Below, one piece after another: positions 54,215 to 63,570 of a stretch of 64,000 nt of DNA. The position numbers and the translations under genes are program-made. Origin of the DNA: CAVUOA01 sp963742955. GTDB taxonomy: Bacteria; Bacteroidota; Ignavibacteria; Tepidaquicellales; OLB5. The notes under the pieces were generated by a model. That model ran no database searches. It worked only from the letters and a program-made list of their open reading frames with translations, and was not told the origin of the DNA. How positions within the stretch are numbered: the stretch's first letter is position 1; every line of letters starts with the position of its first letter. The stretch spans positions 1 to 64,000 of the forward strand of contig CAVUOA010000012.1 in assembly GCA_963742955.1 (NCBI GenBank). The letters are read 5' to 3'.

Positions 54215-55924
54215 CTATTTTATTAAAACCATTTTCTTGGTTTCAGAATATATAATGCTGAGCGGAGTCGAAGCATCACTTACTGTAAGTTTATAAAAAT
54301 ATACTCCGCTGGGATAGTTTGTGCCGTCCCATTCAACCGAATATTTTCCCGCAATTTGTTTTTCGTTGACAAGTACAGTTATTTCTTTTCCTAATATATC
54401 ATATACCGTCAGTTTTACATAATTAGTAATTGGTAATTCGTAATTGATTATTGTAACCGGATTGAACGGGTTAGGATAGTTTTGGGAAAGAGAAAATCCG
54501 TTTGGAACTTCCGAGCTGATATTGTTTATGCCGATAACAAATCCATTATCGCATAGGTGCTGGGCAACCTGAGTAAGCTGTTTTAATTTAGTGACTGAAT
54601 TTTTATTGTTATTACCGCGTGCTATTAATTCCGAAATCATAATTCTCACTGTGTCATTAGGAGCAATTGTGTTGGTTTGCGAACCATTGCTCATAACTAT
54701 TCTTCTGTCTCCGGGTGGATTAGCAATTACAAATTGCCCGTATAGACTACCGCAATTTTGTATAGAGCCGGTAGGATATCCCGGCTGACCTTCATTCCAG
54801 CCGATGCCTGCTTCAGGGTCGCCTCCGTAGCAAAATTTAGTTATGCGTGAAGAGTCTCCTCCCGGAGGGTACAACCATGAGCTCTGGTCTTTCTTTAGTC
54901 CTTTAAGCAGATAATATGCTGGAATCAGCTCTCCGTTTGGGTCAGTTTCACACGGAGGCGCCGGTGAACTTGTATTTGTAAAATAAACGAAATATTTAAA
55001 TCCCGAATAAGAAACATTTCCGCAACTAAGCCATTTAATTCCAAAAGCAGGCGGATTTATTCCATATGCATATGGTGATAAACTTATATCATCATCATTA
55101 TCGCTGTTATAACATATTGCAGTTTTAAGGGTGGAATCACCGCAAATGTAGTCATCTTCCTTGTAACCAACATCGGCATCGTAAATAATTGCGGTATAGG
55201 TTTTATTCCAGGCAGTATCGTTCCTGTTTATAAGCTCGAATTTTCTGAATATCATATCCTGGTATCCGGGATTGTCATATCCCCACGAAGTCATATGAAG
55301 CTCTGCATAAAGCGGAGGCGTACCTCCGCCGAACCCCTCTCCGATTTGATGAGATGACGGAAAACCATCGGTAAGACAAATGAAAATTGTCTGGGAAGCG
55401 CCTCTAAAACCAGGTGTATCAATAGCCGGCTCATACTGCCCGTTATGGTTAACATCAACAAACGGCGCTCCGTAAGGAACCATTCTTCCCCAGACTTGCC
55501 AATCGTAGCTGTTGGAATTATCGCTCCTGCTGATTTTATAAAACCTGAATGTGCTGTCAGTTTGTGCGACAGGGTGCCCGGATGAATGGGATATATAGCC
55601 CGGTGCATACTCACCCTTGAAAGATACGCTTGCCATACGTAAATCATTATTTACATATGCTCCCGTGGTCAGACCGCCTGTAAAACCAGCAAATTTTCCC
55701 GAACCTGCTGGCCACTGAAAACCCGGAGTATTTGGTGTCCTTATATCGAGGTCAAATGTTCCTGTATTCTGAATCCATGTATCAATATTATTTGGGTTAA
55801 AGCGAATCTGCTGGACAACTATACCCAGTTTAGTTGCTCTGTTATAATTATTGTAAGTGAACTGAAGAAAAAATATTATACAGCAAATCGAAAAGATAAT
55901 TATAAATGATTTTCGGTTATTCAT
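54215..55924 (-). CDS. large T9SS secreted protein (569 aa)
   Basis: An N-terminal membrane/signal helix (FIIIFSICCIIFFLQFTY), then a long beta-rich ectodomain not recognised by family (FDVNHNGQYEPAIDTPG-like Ca-binding sequence around 165), and a T9SS type A domain (GFSLSQNYPNPFNPVTIINY). The sorting domain contains AT-type repeat residues (NYELPITNY) in loop 1 and a DASTPLSIIY insertion near its end (54253-54279). It is a lone family member here. Confidence 0.8.
   Translation of the reverse strand: MNNRKSFIIIFSICCIIFFLQFTYNNYNRATKLGIVVQQIRFNPNNIDTWIQNTGTFDLDIRTPNTPGFQWPAGSGKFAGFTGGLTTGAYVNNDLRMASVSFKGEYAPGYISHSSGHPVAQTDSTFRFYKISRSDNSNSYDWQVWGRMVPYGAPFVDVNHNGQYEPAIDTPGFRGASQTIFICLTDGFPSSHQIGEGFGGGTPPLYAELHMTSWGYDNPGYQDMIFRKFELINRNDTAWNKTYTAIIYDADVGYKEDDYICGDSTLKTAICYNSDNDDDISLSPYAYGINPPAFGIKWLSCGNVSYSGFKYFVYFTNTSSPAPPCETDPNGELIPAYYLLKGLKKDQSSWLYPPGGDSSRITKFCYGGDPEAGIGWNEGQPGYPTGSIQNCGSLYGQFVIANPPGDRRIVMSNGSQTNTIAPNDTVRIMISELIARGNNNKNSVTKLKQLTQVAQHLCDNGFVIGINNISSEVPNGFSLSQNYPNPFNPVTIINYELPITNYVKLTVYDILGKEITVLVNEKQIAGKYSVEWDGTNYPSGVYFYKLTVSDASTPLSIIYSETKKMVLIK
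54253..54279. repeat. dispersed repeat in a sorting domain (loop 3)
   Basis: TGCTGAGCGGAGTCGAAGCA is a common dispersed repeat; it encodes the extra DASTPLS residues between KLTVS and ETKKMVL. A related copy at 63608-63634 is at the same protein position. Confidence 0.65.
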
Positions 55925-55976
55925 ATTTGTTAGAACCTATAAATAAAAACTCTGCCATACAGGCAGGATAATAAGT

Positions 55977-57008
55977 TTATTTTAAAAGAACCATCCTCCG
56001 TGTTTCAGTAAAACCGGAAGCTGTTAATTTATAAAAATACACTCCGCTGGGGTAATTTGTGCCGTCCCAATTGGCTTCGTATGTGCCGGGGAGAGCCCCA
56101 CCTGTCCTCCCCAAAGGGGAGGAATGAGATTTGCTATTTCTCTCCCGAGAACATCAAACACAATTAACTTCACCCCTCCTTTGGAGGGGGAGGGGAGGCT
56201 GAACTTAATCTTAGTAACCGGATTGAAAGGGTTGGGATAGTTTTGGGAAAGAGAATAATTCACCGGGACCTTCCAGTGCGGTATATTTACCGAAGCTACT
56301 TTCGATAAATAGAAATTTACCGTGTCTATATTAGTCTGACCTATCTGGATATACCTGTAGTCTTCATAATAACCGAGCCGCGTAACAATAATTTCAAAAT
56401 TTCCTGCCGGCAGAGAATCAAGAAAATACTGCCCCTGACTGTTTGAAACAGAATATCCTATGTACTGACTGCCGAGACGGGCATAAACCATTGTACCTGA
56501 AAGGAAATCGTTTTGGTTATTAGGCGCGTTATATATTCTGCCGCTTACATGGAACGTGCCGTTGTACTGCCTGATGCTACGGTTTAATTTTATATCAATG
56601 TTGTCATGTTTGGTGTGATAACTTACGGGGAACGATTTCTGCCAATTAATAGTAGTATCGTGAAAACCTGGTATTCCGTCCTCCATTTCATCATCACCGT
56701 AAGCCATAATAAATAAACTGTCTTTTTTACATTTCGGGAGGCAGTAAAAACCGTTATCTAAGATTCTTGATGAATCTATAGTAACAATTAAATCTTTTTC
56801 TTTATCATACATCAGAGCTTTTACAAAACCTGATTCCACAGGGTCCCCGTTATCATTATATGTAACTCTTCCGCAGACGGTGTAAAACAGGGTCGTATCA
56901 GCATAAGCATTATCGCTGTAGTGCAGCGATTTATCATTCTTGAACCGGGATACCGGCAAGCAGCAATATAAAAACAAGTAAAAAAGAGAATGTAATTATT
57001 CTTTTCAT
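55977..57008 (-). pseudogene. T9SS protein with carboxypeptidase-regulatory-like domains, frameshifted
   Basis: ATG 57008 opens a signal peptide (MKRIITFSFLLVFILLLAGI) whose frame stops at once; one base less near 56956 joins it to the body (FKNDKSLHYSDNAYADTTLF). The body has two peptidase-regulatory-like beta modules (CGRVTYNDNGDPVESG, SGRIYNAPNNQN, SLPAGNFEIIVTRLG). In the sorting domain the frame slips after PPLWGGQV; an added G restores PGTYEANWDGTNYPSGVYFY. A further A-run indel near the stop is likely. Three indels in one gene suggest error or decay. Confidence 0.65.
56094..56199. repeat. two palindromic repeats in one sorting domain (loops 1 and 2)
   Basis: CCTCCCCAAAGGGGAGG near 56105-56121 lies in loop 2 (after EIANLI), and CCCCTCCTTTGGAGGGGG near 56173-56190 lies in loop 1 (after KIKFSL). 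The latter is identical to the copy at 58648. Confidence 0.75.
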
Positions 57009-57042
57009 TTTACCTTAAAATAAAATTATTATGTTGATATTC

Positions 57043-58473
57043 TTATTTCAATAATACCATTTTTTTTGTTTCAGTGTATTTCCCGGTAACAAGTTTATAA
57101 AAATACACTCCGCTTGAATATTTACTTCCGTCCCATTCGGCCTCATATGCAGCCCCTCCTATCCTCCCCCACGGGGAGGAAAAAATGATAGCCACTTCTT
57201 TACCGAGAACATTATATATTCTGAGGGAAACTTCCTGCATCCCCCCTTCGGGGGGAGCGAGAGGGGCTTTAAACCTTATCTTTGTAACCGGGTTAAACGG
57301 ATTGGGATAGTTTTGGGACAATACAAAATTCACTGGTACCGTGCTGTTGATTTTTTTTATACTTACAAATGGACCCCAAATTTTATAAATTCCTTTTGTT
57401 GTTGCAGCAAAGAAAGTATCTGTTCCGGGATTTTTGCATATTCCAATAACAGTTTTAGCCGGTAAAATTCCGTTGTGATAAACATTCCAGTTTAACCCCC
57501 CGTTAGTGCTTTTGTAAATAATGTTATCCGCCCCCGCATAAAGTATAAAATGATTTGACGGGTCAATCTCCAGTGCACGGCAAGGGCTTGAAAAAATCCT
57601 TACCCAGTTCGCACCTAAATCAGTTGATTTGAATATTCCGGGAACATAATTGGGGAACGGAGAATAAGATGTTACATAAATAGAACTGTCAGTAAAATCA
57701 AAGTGAAACGAATTTACTACAATTGAATCTATGTTTGCGCGAGTAAACATATAACCCGAGCTTGTGCTTCTGGCAAGCCCCTTATTTAATCCAAGATAAA
57801 CTATATTCCGGTTAAGGGGATTTACACGCAGAATTTTTGTGATCAGCATATCAGCATCAGGCACTGTATCAGTCATAACCCAGTTAGCGCCCCTGTTTGT
57901 GCTCTTAAAAATGTTGTTAGGATAGTAGCCCATATCGTAACCGATATAAATAATCGAATCATTTACAGGGTCAATGTCAAAACCTTTTAACATAGAGCCC
58001 AGTGCCTCATTGTAAAAAGGTGTTTGAATTGTGCTGATTCCGTTATTGTAAGATAATTTTACGTACCCAAACGGTTCAAAACAATTAGCGCCCGCAATTG
58101 ATAAAAGAATCAGGTTTGTATCGGTGCACGAAATCTTAAATTGTTCAGCGAATGTATATGCGTACCATGGCCATGGATTACACTGTATATAACCATTGCT
58201 GAACAGGTAGTTATGCATACTGTGGATAAAAGCGGAATTGGGATATAAATACCTGTACCATCTTCCATGTCTGGGCTCATAGTTTATAATTGAAGAATTC
58301 TCTTTGAAAAGCTGGAAGTAGAAATTCTTTTTGCTGTTATGGATATTTATTGTGTATGTAAAGTTAGCTATGTATACTGAGTCCGGGAAGTAAATCTGCT
58401 CAATGTTAGTTTGAGCAAATAATGACACAAATGAAAAAAAGATATATAAAAAAATGATAATTAGTTTTTTCAT
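57043..58473 (-). CDS. T9SS YCF48/BNR-like surface protein
   Basis: 476 residues: signal peptide (MKKLIIIFLYIFFSFVSLFA), propeller-like repeats (IFKSTNRGANWVMTDTVPDA, IYKSTNGGLNWNVYHNG) and a T9SS type A domain. The sorting domain has two in-frame palindromic insertions, PLAPPEGGMQ in loop 1 and FSSPWGRIGGA in loop 2. Its start overlaps the stop of the 58470 gene by 4 bp. Confidence 0.82.
   Translation of the reverse strand: MKKLIIIFLYIFFSFVSLFAQTNIEQIYFPDSVYIANFTYTINIHNSKKNFYFQLFKENSSIINYEPRHGRWYRYLYPNSAFIHSMHNYLFSNGYIQCNPWPWYAYTFAEQFKISCTDTNLILLSIAGANCFEPFGYVKLSYNNGISTIQTPFYNEALGSMLKGFDIDPVNDSIIYIGYDMGYYPNNIFKSTNRGANWVMTDTVPDADMLITKILRVNPLNRNIVYLGLNKGLARSTSSGYMFTRANIDSIVVNSFHFDFTDSSIYVTSYSPFPNYVPGIFKSTDLGANWVRIFSSPCRALEIDPSNHFILYAGADNIIYKSTNGGLNWNVYHNGILPAKTVIGICKNPGTDTFFAATTKGIYKIWGPFVSIKKINSTVPVNFVLSQNYPNPFNPVTKIRFKAPLAPPEGGMQEVSLRIYNVLGKEVAIIFSSPWGRIGGAAYEAEWDGSKYSSGVYFYKLVTGKYTETKKMVLLK
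57151..57268. repeat. two palindromic repeats in one sorting domain (loops 2 and 1)
   Basis: CCTCCCCCACGGGGAGG near 57164-57180 and CCCCCCTTCGGGGGG near 57241-57255 lie at the same loops as in neighbouring genes but with different sequences. Confidence 0.75.
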
Positions 58474-59423
58474 TTTACCAGCACCATCTTTCTGGTTTCA
58501 GTATAGTCTGCCGTTATAAGTTTATAAAAATAAACTCCGCTTGAATATTTACTTCCGTCCCATTCGGCTTCATATGTTCCTGGTGAGAGTTGTTCGTTAA
58601 TAAGAACCGCTATTTCTCTCCCAAGAATATCTAACACGATTAACTTCACCCCTCCTTTGGAGGGGGAGGGGAGGCTGAATTTAATCTTCGTAACCGGGTT
58701 AAACGGATTAGGGTAATTTTGCTGAAGTTTGAAATTATCCGGAATATTTGAATAAATATTTTGTATTCCAACCGGCATTGAAGTATCTCCATAGAGAGTA
58801 CCATCAATAACACACCCCATTAAATATTGAAATGTCCATGAATTAACTGCACCCATTGAATTTTCTCTCATACCAAATCCTTCTAAAAAAGTTCTGCTTG
58901 CACCGCCTTCGAAATAGAAGGAAGTATAACTTTTAGCAGTTGCATGTACACCGAAGATTGAATCCTCTGCAATCACTCCACATCTGTAAGGACCGTAAAA
59001 ATTATAGTTTCCACAGTATATTTTTACTGTGTCATTAACCTTTGCCCCAAAACTGTCAATCATTATTTCATGGGGAGTATATGCACATCCGCCGGAATCG
59101 GCGTATTGGTAAACTCCACCTGTTACTGAATCAACTCTCAATGGATTTCCGTTGAAAATTGTGAACGCATTGCATGAGCCATAGCCTGAAATATGTACAA
59201 CATATGAATTGTATATAAAATATTTCATAGTTGAATGTATTACGGTATCTACAATTGTGATTTTAATTTTTTCATTTGTTCCGTATGGGTATGGGTTATA
59301 AGAATAATAAACCCATGAATTACCAATGTTTAGAGGAAGGTACTGAGATATATTGTAATCCTGCGAATTTGAATTATTAAGACAAATACTTATTATGAAT
59401 ATTAGATAAATTAAATTTTTCAT
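58470..59423 (-). CDS. T9SS secreted protein, family 1 copy
   Basis: 317 residues, signal peptide (MKNLIYLIFIISICLNNSNS), family-1 domain (YLPLNIGNSWVYYSYNPYPY; VNDTVKIYCG; GDTSM) and T9SS type A domain. It overlaps both neighbours by 4 bp (ATGA), so translation is coupled along the array. Loop 1 of the sorting domain has the SPSKGG insertion at 58648-58675. Confidence 0.82.
   Translation of the reverse strand: MKNLIYLIFIISICLNNSNSQDYNISQYLPLNIGNSWVYYSYNPYPYGTNEKIKITIVDTVIHSTMKYFIYNSYVVHISGYGSCNAFTIFNGNPLRVDSVTGGVYQYADSGGCAYTPHEIMIDSFGAKVNDTVKIYCGNYNFYGPYRCGVIAEDSIFGVHATAKSYTSFYFEGGASRTFLEGFGMRENSMGAVNSWTFQYLMGCVIDGTLYGDTSMPVGIQNIYSNIPDNFKLQQNYPNPFNPVTKIKFSLPSPSKGGVKLIVLDILGREIAVLINEQLSPGTYEAEWDGSKYSSGVYFYKLITADYTETRKMVLVK
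58648..58675. repeat. palindromic repeat inside a sorting domain (loop 1)
   Basis: CCCCTCCTTTGGAGGGGG with trailing AGGGGAGG, identical to the copy at 56172-56199; encodes SLPSPSKGGV. Confidence 0.75.
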
Positions 59424-60379
59424 TTTACCAGCGCCATCTTTCTGGTTTCAGTATATCCTGCAGTAATCAGTTTATAGAAATACACCCCGCTTGGGTAGTT
59501 GGTGCCGTCCCACTCAGCCTCGTAAGTGCCGGGTGTTAATTTTTCGTTCACCAGGACTGTTATTTCTTTTCCCAGTGCATTTAAAACAACGAGTCTTACA
59601 TAGCTCGGTCTTGCTATTTGGAATTTGATGTTTGTATTCGGATTAAACGGGTTCGGGTAATTTTGGGATAATAAAAACGAGTTAGGTATTTCGCTGCTTA
59701 TATGACTTATTCCGGTTATAAATGCCGTATCACCGTAAAGGATTCCGTCCAAAACACAGCCCAAGAGTGTTGCATGACTTGACCCAAAAACCGCAAAAAA
59801 TTCGTATTGACTTTCCCCAAAACCTTTTGAATACTTTCTGTTCCAAAGCTGTTCGGGAGGAAATTCATGAGTAAACTGTTTGACTTGTCTTAATTGTCCA
59901 AAAATTACTTGTGAACCTGTATCCACACAGGTATAATGTGTATTTGTACCACAATCAATTAATACATTATCATTTAATTTTGCTTTCAGGCTGTCTAATG
60001 TGATTTCATTATTTAAATAGCTGCAGCCCTGATATGAATATTTATATATGTTACCATTGACAGAATCAATTCTTAAAGTATCAAAGGGAATTGAGCTCCC
60101 TGTAGGACACACTCCGCCTGGAACTCCCGAAAAGAATATAGTTGTATCTTTAAATACAAAATATCTCTTCGAATTTATGATTACGGTATTGATGCATTTT
60201 ATTCTTCTTCTGTCTGTTCTCATACAATACGTTCCCGATAGAGCTACCTGATAGACCCAAATGTTTCCAACTTTGAGCGGAAGAAATTCTGAAGGATTCG
60301 TATTTTGCGATTGGGTTATTCCATGGCTAAAAATATATATTACAACTGAGATTAGTATTTTTGTGATATTTTTTCTCAT
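59420..60379 (-). CDS. T9SS secreted protein, family 1 copy
   Basis: 319 residues, signal peptide (ILISVVIYIFSHGITQS), family-1 domain (EFLPLKVGNIWVYQVALSGT; LNDNVLIDCG; GDTAF) and a T9SS type A domain free of palindromic insertions, which makes it the best reference for the ancestral sorting domain (KIKFQI-type strand, RPSYVRLVVLNALGKEITVL). It overlaps both neighbours by 4 bp. Confidence 0.85.
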   Translation of the reverse strand: MRKNITKILISVVIYIFSHGITQSQNTNPSEFLPLKVGNIWVYQVALSGTYCMRTDRRRIKCINTVIINSKRYFVFKDTTIFFSGVPGGVCPTGSSIPFDTLRIDSVNGNIYKYSYQGCSYLNNEITLDSLKAKLNDNVLIDCGTNTHYTCVDTGSQVIFGQLRQVKQFTHEFPPEQLWNRKYSKGFGESQYEFFAVFGSSHATLLGCVLDGILYGDTAFITGISHISSEIPNSFLLSQNYPNPFNPNTNIKFQIARPSYVRLVVLNALGKEITVLVNEKLTPGTYEAEWDGTNYPSGVYFYKLITAGYTETRKMALVK

Positions 60380-61716
60380 TTTACCAGCACCATCTTTCTG
60401 GTTTCAGTAAAGTCAGAAGTTATAAGTTTATAAAAATAAACTCCGCTTGAATAGGCAGAGCCGTCCCATTCGGTTTCATATGAGCCGGGGGATAGCTGTT
60501 CGTTTACAAGAGCTGCAACTTCTCTGCCAAGGGCATCATAAATTTTTATGCTCACAAACCCACCCCGTCCTGCGGACACCCCTCCCGAGAGGGGAATTGA
60601 AAATTTAATCTTTGTTACCGGATTAAACGGGTTGGGATAATTTTGGAAAAGGGAAAACCGGGTCGGAATTTCAGAAGTTATTTTTTGTACACCTTCACCT
60701 TCAGTTTCAAATGTAATACCGCCGTTGTCCCTAACAGCGTAATGATCAAACCATATACCGAATCCCCGATTGTCTAAATATGTGTAATTTCCGGATGGGG
60801 CAGTATAGTATGCATACCAGTTTTCAGAGCCGTAAGACCTGTCATAAATTTTATTTCCTCTGACAACATTCCATGTATACCAGCAAAGTGCCGCACCAGA
60901 GATGTTTCCCGTTCCGCCAATAGTAATAGTTATCCAGTTAATACCGTCATTGGTTGATTTCAGTAAATAAGTGCTTCCCCCCGCATATAGCACTTTTGCC
61001 ATTGAAATTTCCTGTCCGAATGCTATACAGAATGAGTTTTGTTCGGGAGAAGTTGATTGTGGATTCCAATGCTGTCCAAAATCGCTTGAGTAATATATTC
61101 TGAAGTTGTTTGTTCCAAACCAGATTTTGTTTGAGTCAGATGTAGGATTAAATAAACCCATAGGTATACAAAGTGAATTTGGCCAGCCAGTTTCAGTTCC
61201 TGCCTGAAGCAGGTACAGCCCGGCGGAGTCCCAATTTGTTCCGCCGTTGGTTGTTTGCCATAGTGACCATCTTCCGTTAACAGGATTTCCCTGCATGAAT
61301 CCTTTATTATAATCACTCATCCATACGGCATTAACTCTCCCGTTAGGCTGCGTGAAAACCTGAAACCAATTCTGCCCGCCATTAGTGGTTTTCCATACCC
61401 ATGTGTCCGCATTAAGATGTCCTGCCACAAACGCTATTGAGCTGTCAAGCCCGCATATATTATCAAGTGAAATATTGGAAGGTATTCCGCCGCCGGAAAC
61501 ATTTCTCCATTGGCTTGATGAACCGATTGATTTTAATACAGTACCGTTAATACCGCAAGCCCAGCCTTGCCAGCTGTACCAATAATTTGATTTACAGTTA
61601 GATGAGGAATTTAATTGTGTAATAACACCGGTGTTACATTCGGTAATTATTGCCTGAGAATAATTAACGTGTGAAAGGATAAACAACAGGATTATAGAGG
61701 AAACAAACGATTTCAT
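60376..61716 (-). CDS. T9SS YCF48-like surface protein, family 2
   Basis: 446 residues, signal peptide (VSSIILLFILSHVNYS), propeller repeats (GTVLKSIGSSSQWRN, VWKTTNGGQNWFQVFTQPNG, LLKSTNDGINWITITIGG) and a T9SS type A domain. It is a close paralogue of the protein at 62164 (shared AVWM..NKGFMQGNPVNGRW-type core). A palindromic repeat at 60558-60595 extends loop 1. It is the first gene of the run linked by 4-bp overlaps. Confidence 0.85.
   Translation of the reverse strand: MKSFVSSIILLFILSHVNYSQAIITECNTGVITQLNSSSNCKSNYWYSWQGWACGINGTVLKSIGSSSQWRNVSGGGIPSNISLDNICGLDSSIAFVAGHLNADTWVWKTTNGGQNWFQVFTQPNGRVNAVWMSDYNKGFMQGNPVNGRWSLWQTTNGGTNWDSAGLYLLQAGTETGWPNSLCIPMGLFNPTSDSNKIWFGTNNFRIYYSSDFGQHWNPQSTSPEQNSFCIAFGQEISMAKVLYAGGSTYLLKSTNDGINWITITIGGTGNISGAALCWYTWNVVRGNKIYDRSYGSENWYAYYTAPSGNYTYLDNRGFGIWFDHYAVRDNGGITFETEGEGVQKITSEIPTRFSLFQNYPNPFNPVTKIKFSIPLSGGVSAGRGGFVSIKIYDALGREVAALVNEQLSPGSYETEWDGSAYSSGVYFYKLITSDFTETRKMVLVK
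60558..60595. repeat. palindromic repeat inside a sorting domain (loop 1)
   Basis: CACCCCTCCCGAGAGGGG with an upstream CCCCGTCCTGCGGA arm; encodes IPLSGGVSAGRGG after KIKFS. Confidence 0.7.
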
Positions 61717-61836
61717 TCTGCCCCCCTTGAAGTTAAATTAATATAATAACAATTTTTATGTTTCAACAGCCAATTTTATATACCCGTTCAGCGACACTGG
61801 AACTTAAATAATTGTTGTTTTGTAAATTATATGTTA

Positions 61837-62139
61837 TTAAATAACAACCATTTGCTTTACATCAATAAAATCACCCGCAATAAGTTTGTAAAAATATAAC
61901 CCCGGGTTAAACTTGCTTGCATCGAGGTCTATTTTATATGAACCGGGTTCAAGCTCTTTATCTAAAAGCATTGTAATTTCTCTCCCGAAAATATCGAATA
62001 CACAGAATCTTGCATTTATTAAATTTCTGCCGTTCTTTGGTATATCAAATCTTATCTTTGTCATCGGCTTGCACGGGTTAGGATAATTTTGGTACAGTTT
62101 GTACTCACGCGGAATATAAGTGCTGATAGTTTGAACCAT
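61837..62139 (-). CDS. orphan T9SS sorting domain without signal peptide
   Basis: A 100-residue frame consisting only of a divergent T9SS type A domain (KLYQNYPNPCKPMTKIRFDI; IFGREITMLLD; NPGLYFYKL). There is no signal peptide, and Cys-Lys replaces Phe-Asn in YPNPFNP. It is probably the remnant of a larger gene or a spare cassette that can fuse to neighbours. Confidence 0.6.
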   Translation of the reverse strand: MVQTISTYIPREYKLYQNYPNPCKPMTKIRFDIPKNGRNLINARFCVFDIFGREITMLLDKELEPGSYKIDLDASKFNPGLYFYKLIAGDFIDVKQMVVI

Positions 62140-62163
62140 TGTAGTGGTTAAATATATTTAGTA

Positions 62164-63519
62164 TTATTTAATTAAAACCATCTTTTTGGTATCGGTATAG
62201 CCTGCAGTTACAAGTTTATAAAAATACACACCGCTGGAGTAGTTTGACGCGTCCCACTCAGCTTCGTATGTGCCGGGGGTGAACCCCTCATTGCCTCCCC
62301 GCACGGGGGAAATGAGGTTTGCGACTTCTCTTCCAAGAATATCATACACTATTAATTTTACAGCGCTCAATTTTGCAATCTGAAATTTAATCTTTGTTGT
62401 CGGATTAAACGGGTTAGGATAGTTTTGGGAAAGAGAGTACGAAACAGGAATTATATTTCCAATAGGGCCTATTGACCCGGGGATTGTGCATAAAGTAATT
62501 CCTCCATTATCCCTCACAGCCCAAATCTGCATCATATTAATATCCATGTGTGTGTAGTTACCGGAAGGGGCGCTATAATATTGTTCCCACTGCAGTGAAT
62601 ACGGCAATTGGATATAAATTTTACTGTCATTTCTTGTAATATAAACCAGATTATTGCCGATAGAATTTTCACTAACAGGCGGTGAATGTGAAATTAATCC
62701 ATTTATTCTTCCTGAACCGGGAGGATTTGGGTCTGAAATCCAATTAATTCCGGAATTAGAAGACCATAGAATTTGCGATGAACCGCCAGTATAAATACCA
62801 TAAGGTGAAAACCCCTCATAAAATAATGCCTTAAAGGGTTCCTGTTCTCCATCCGTTTGCCTGAATACCCAGTTTAAACCGTCATTCGTTGAAAAATAAA
62901 TCCTTGAATTATTTGTCCCAAAAGATAAAGTGTTATCATTGCCAACGAAAATTGCTTTATAATAATTGACGGAGTTATTCCAGCTTTTTTCATTTCCGTT
63001 TTGAGCCAAATACATTCCGGTTGAATCCCAATTGATACCTAGATTAGTTGATTTCCAGATTGACCATCTGCCATTGACAGGATCTCCAACCATAAACATT
63101 AAAGATGAATATTGATTACTTACAACTCCGTTTATTTTTCCGCCGTTTTGCCTGAACACTAGATTCCAGTTCATGCCCCCATTTGAAGTTCTGTAGACAA
63201 AAGTGGTGTCTCCTATCATCCCTGTTGTGAGGACCAGAACGGAATTCCATGGAAAGACATGTATGTTTATTAAAGAAATATTTTGCGGTAAGCCGTTTCC
63301 TCCGGCAATTAACCATGTAGTACCGTTATTGGATGTCTTTAATACGACACCTCCATTTCCACACACCCACGTATAATAAACAGTGCTCGAAGAGGCAGAT
63401 ACGGAAGTAAGGGGTGTAGAGACACCAGAGTTCAGTTCAACACATTGTCCATGTGTCCAATTTGGGGAAATCAGAACAATGGACAAAATCAAGTAAATAA
63501 ATATAGAAAATCTTCTCAT
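62164..63519 (-). CDS. T9SS YCF48-like surface protein, family 2
   Basis: 451 residues from ATG 63519, chosen because it opens the signal peptide (MRRFSIFIYLILSIVLISPN). Propeller repeats (GVVLKTSNNGTTWLIAGGNG, VYRTSNGGMNWNLVFRQNGG) and a T9SS type A domain follow. Loop 2 of the sorting domain contains SPVRGGNEGF from the repeat at 62282-62317. It is a paralogue of the 60376 protein. Confidence 0.85.
   Translation of the reverse strand: MRRFSIFIYLILSIVLISPNWTHGQCVELNSGVSTPLTSVSASSSTVYYTWVCGNGGVVLKTSNNGTTWLIAGGNGLPQNISLINIHVFPWNSVLVLTTGMIGDTTFVYRTSNGGMNWNLVFRQNGGKINGVVSNQYSSLMFMVGDPVNGRWSIWKSTNLGINWDSTGMYLAQNGNEKSWNNSVNYYKAIFVGNDNTLSFGTNNSRIYFSTNDGLNWVFRQTDGEQEPFKALFYEGFSPYGIYTGGSSQILWSSNSGINWISDPNPPGSGRINGLISHSPPVSENSIGNNLVYITRNDSKIYIQLPYSLQWEQYYSAPSGNYTHMDINMMQIWAVRDNGGITLCTIPGSIGPIGNIIPVSYSLSQNYPNPFNPTTKIKFQIAKLSAVKLIVYDILGREVANLISPVRGGNEGFTPGTYEAEWDASNYSSGVYFYKLVTAGYTDTKKMVLIK
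62282..62317. repeat. palindromic repeat inside a sorting domain (loop 2)
   Basis: CCTCATTGCCTCCCCGCACG continues GGGGAAATGAGG; outer CTCATT/AATGAG and inner CCCCG/CGGGG arms. The copy at 63717-63748 is the same and lies at the same protein position. Confidence 0.75.
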
Positions 63520-63570
63520 TTTACAGTTTTGTAATTTCGTCAAATAATTCTATGAATATAATTCTTAAAT

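Noticed and set aside
1723..63316. Numerous long antisense frames inside S74, tail, terminase and surface-protein genes
   Set aside because: They lie fully within well-supported genes, have no ribosome-binding sites and show no domain signatures.
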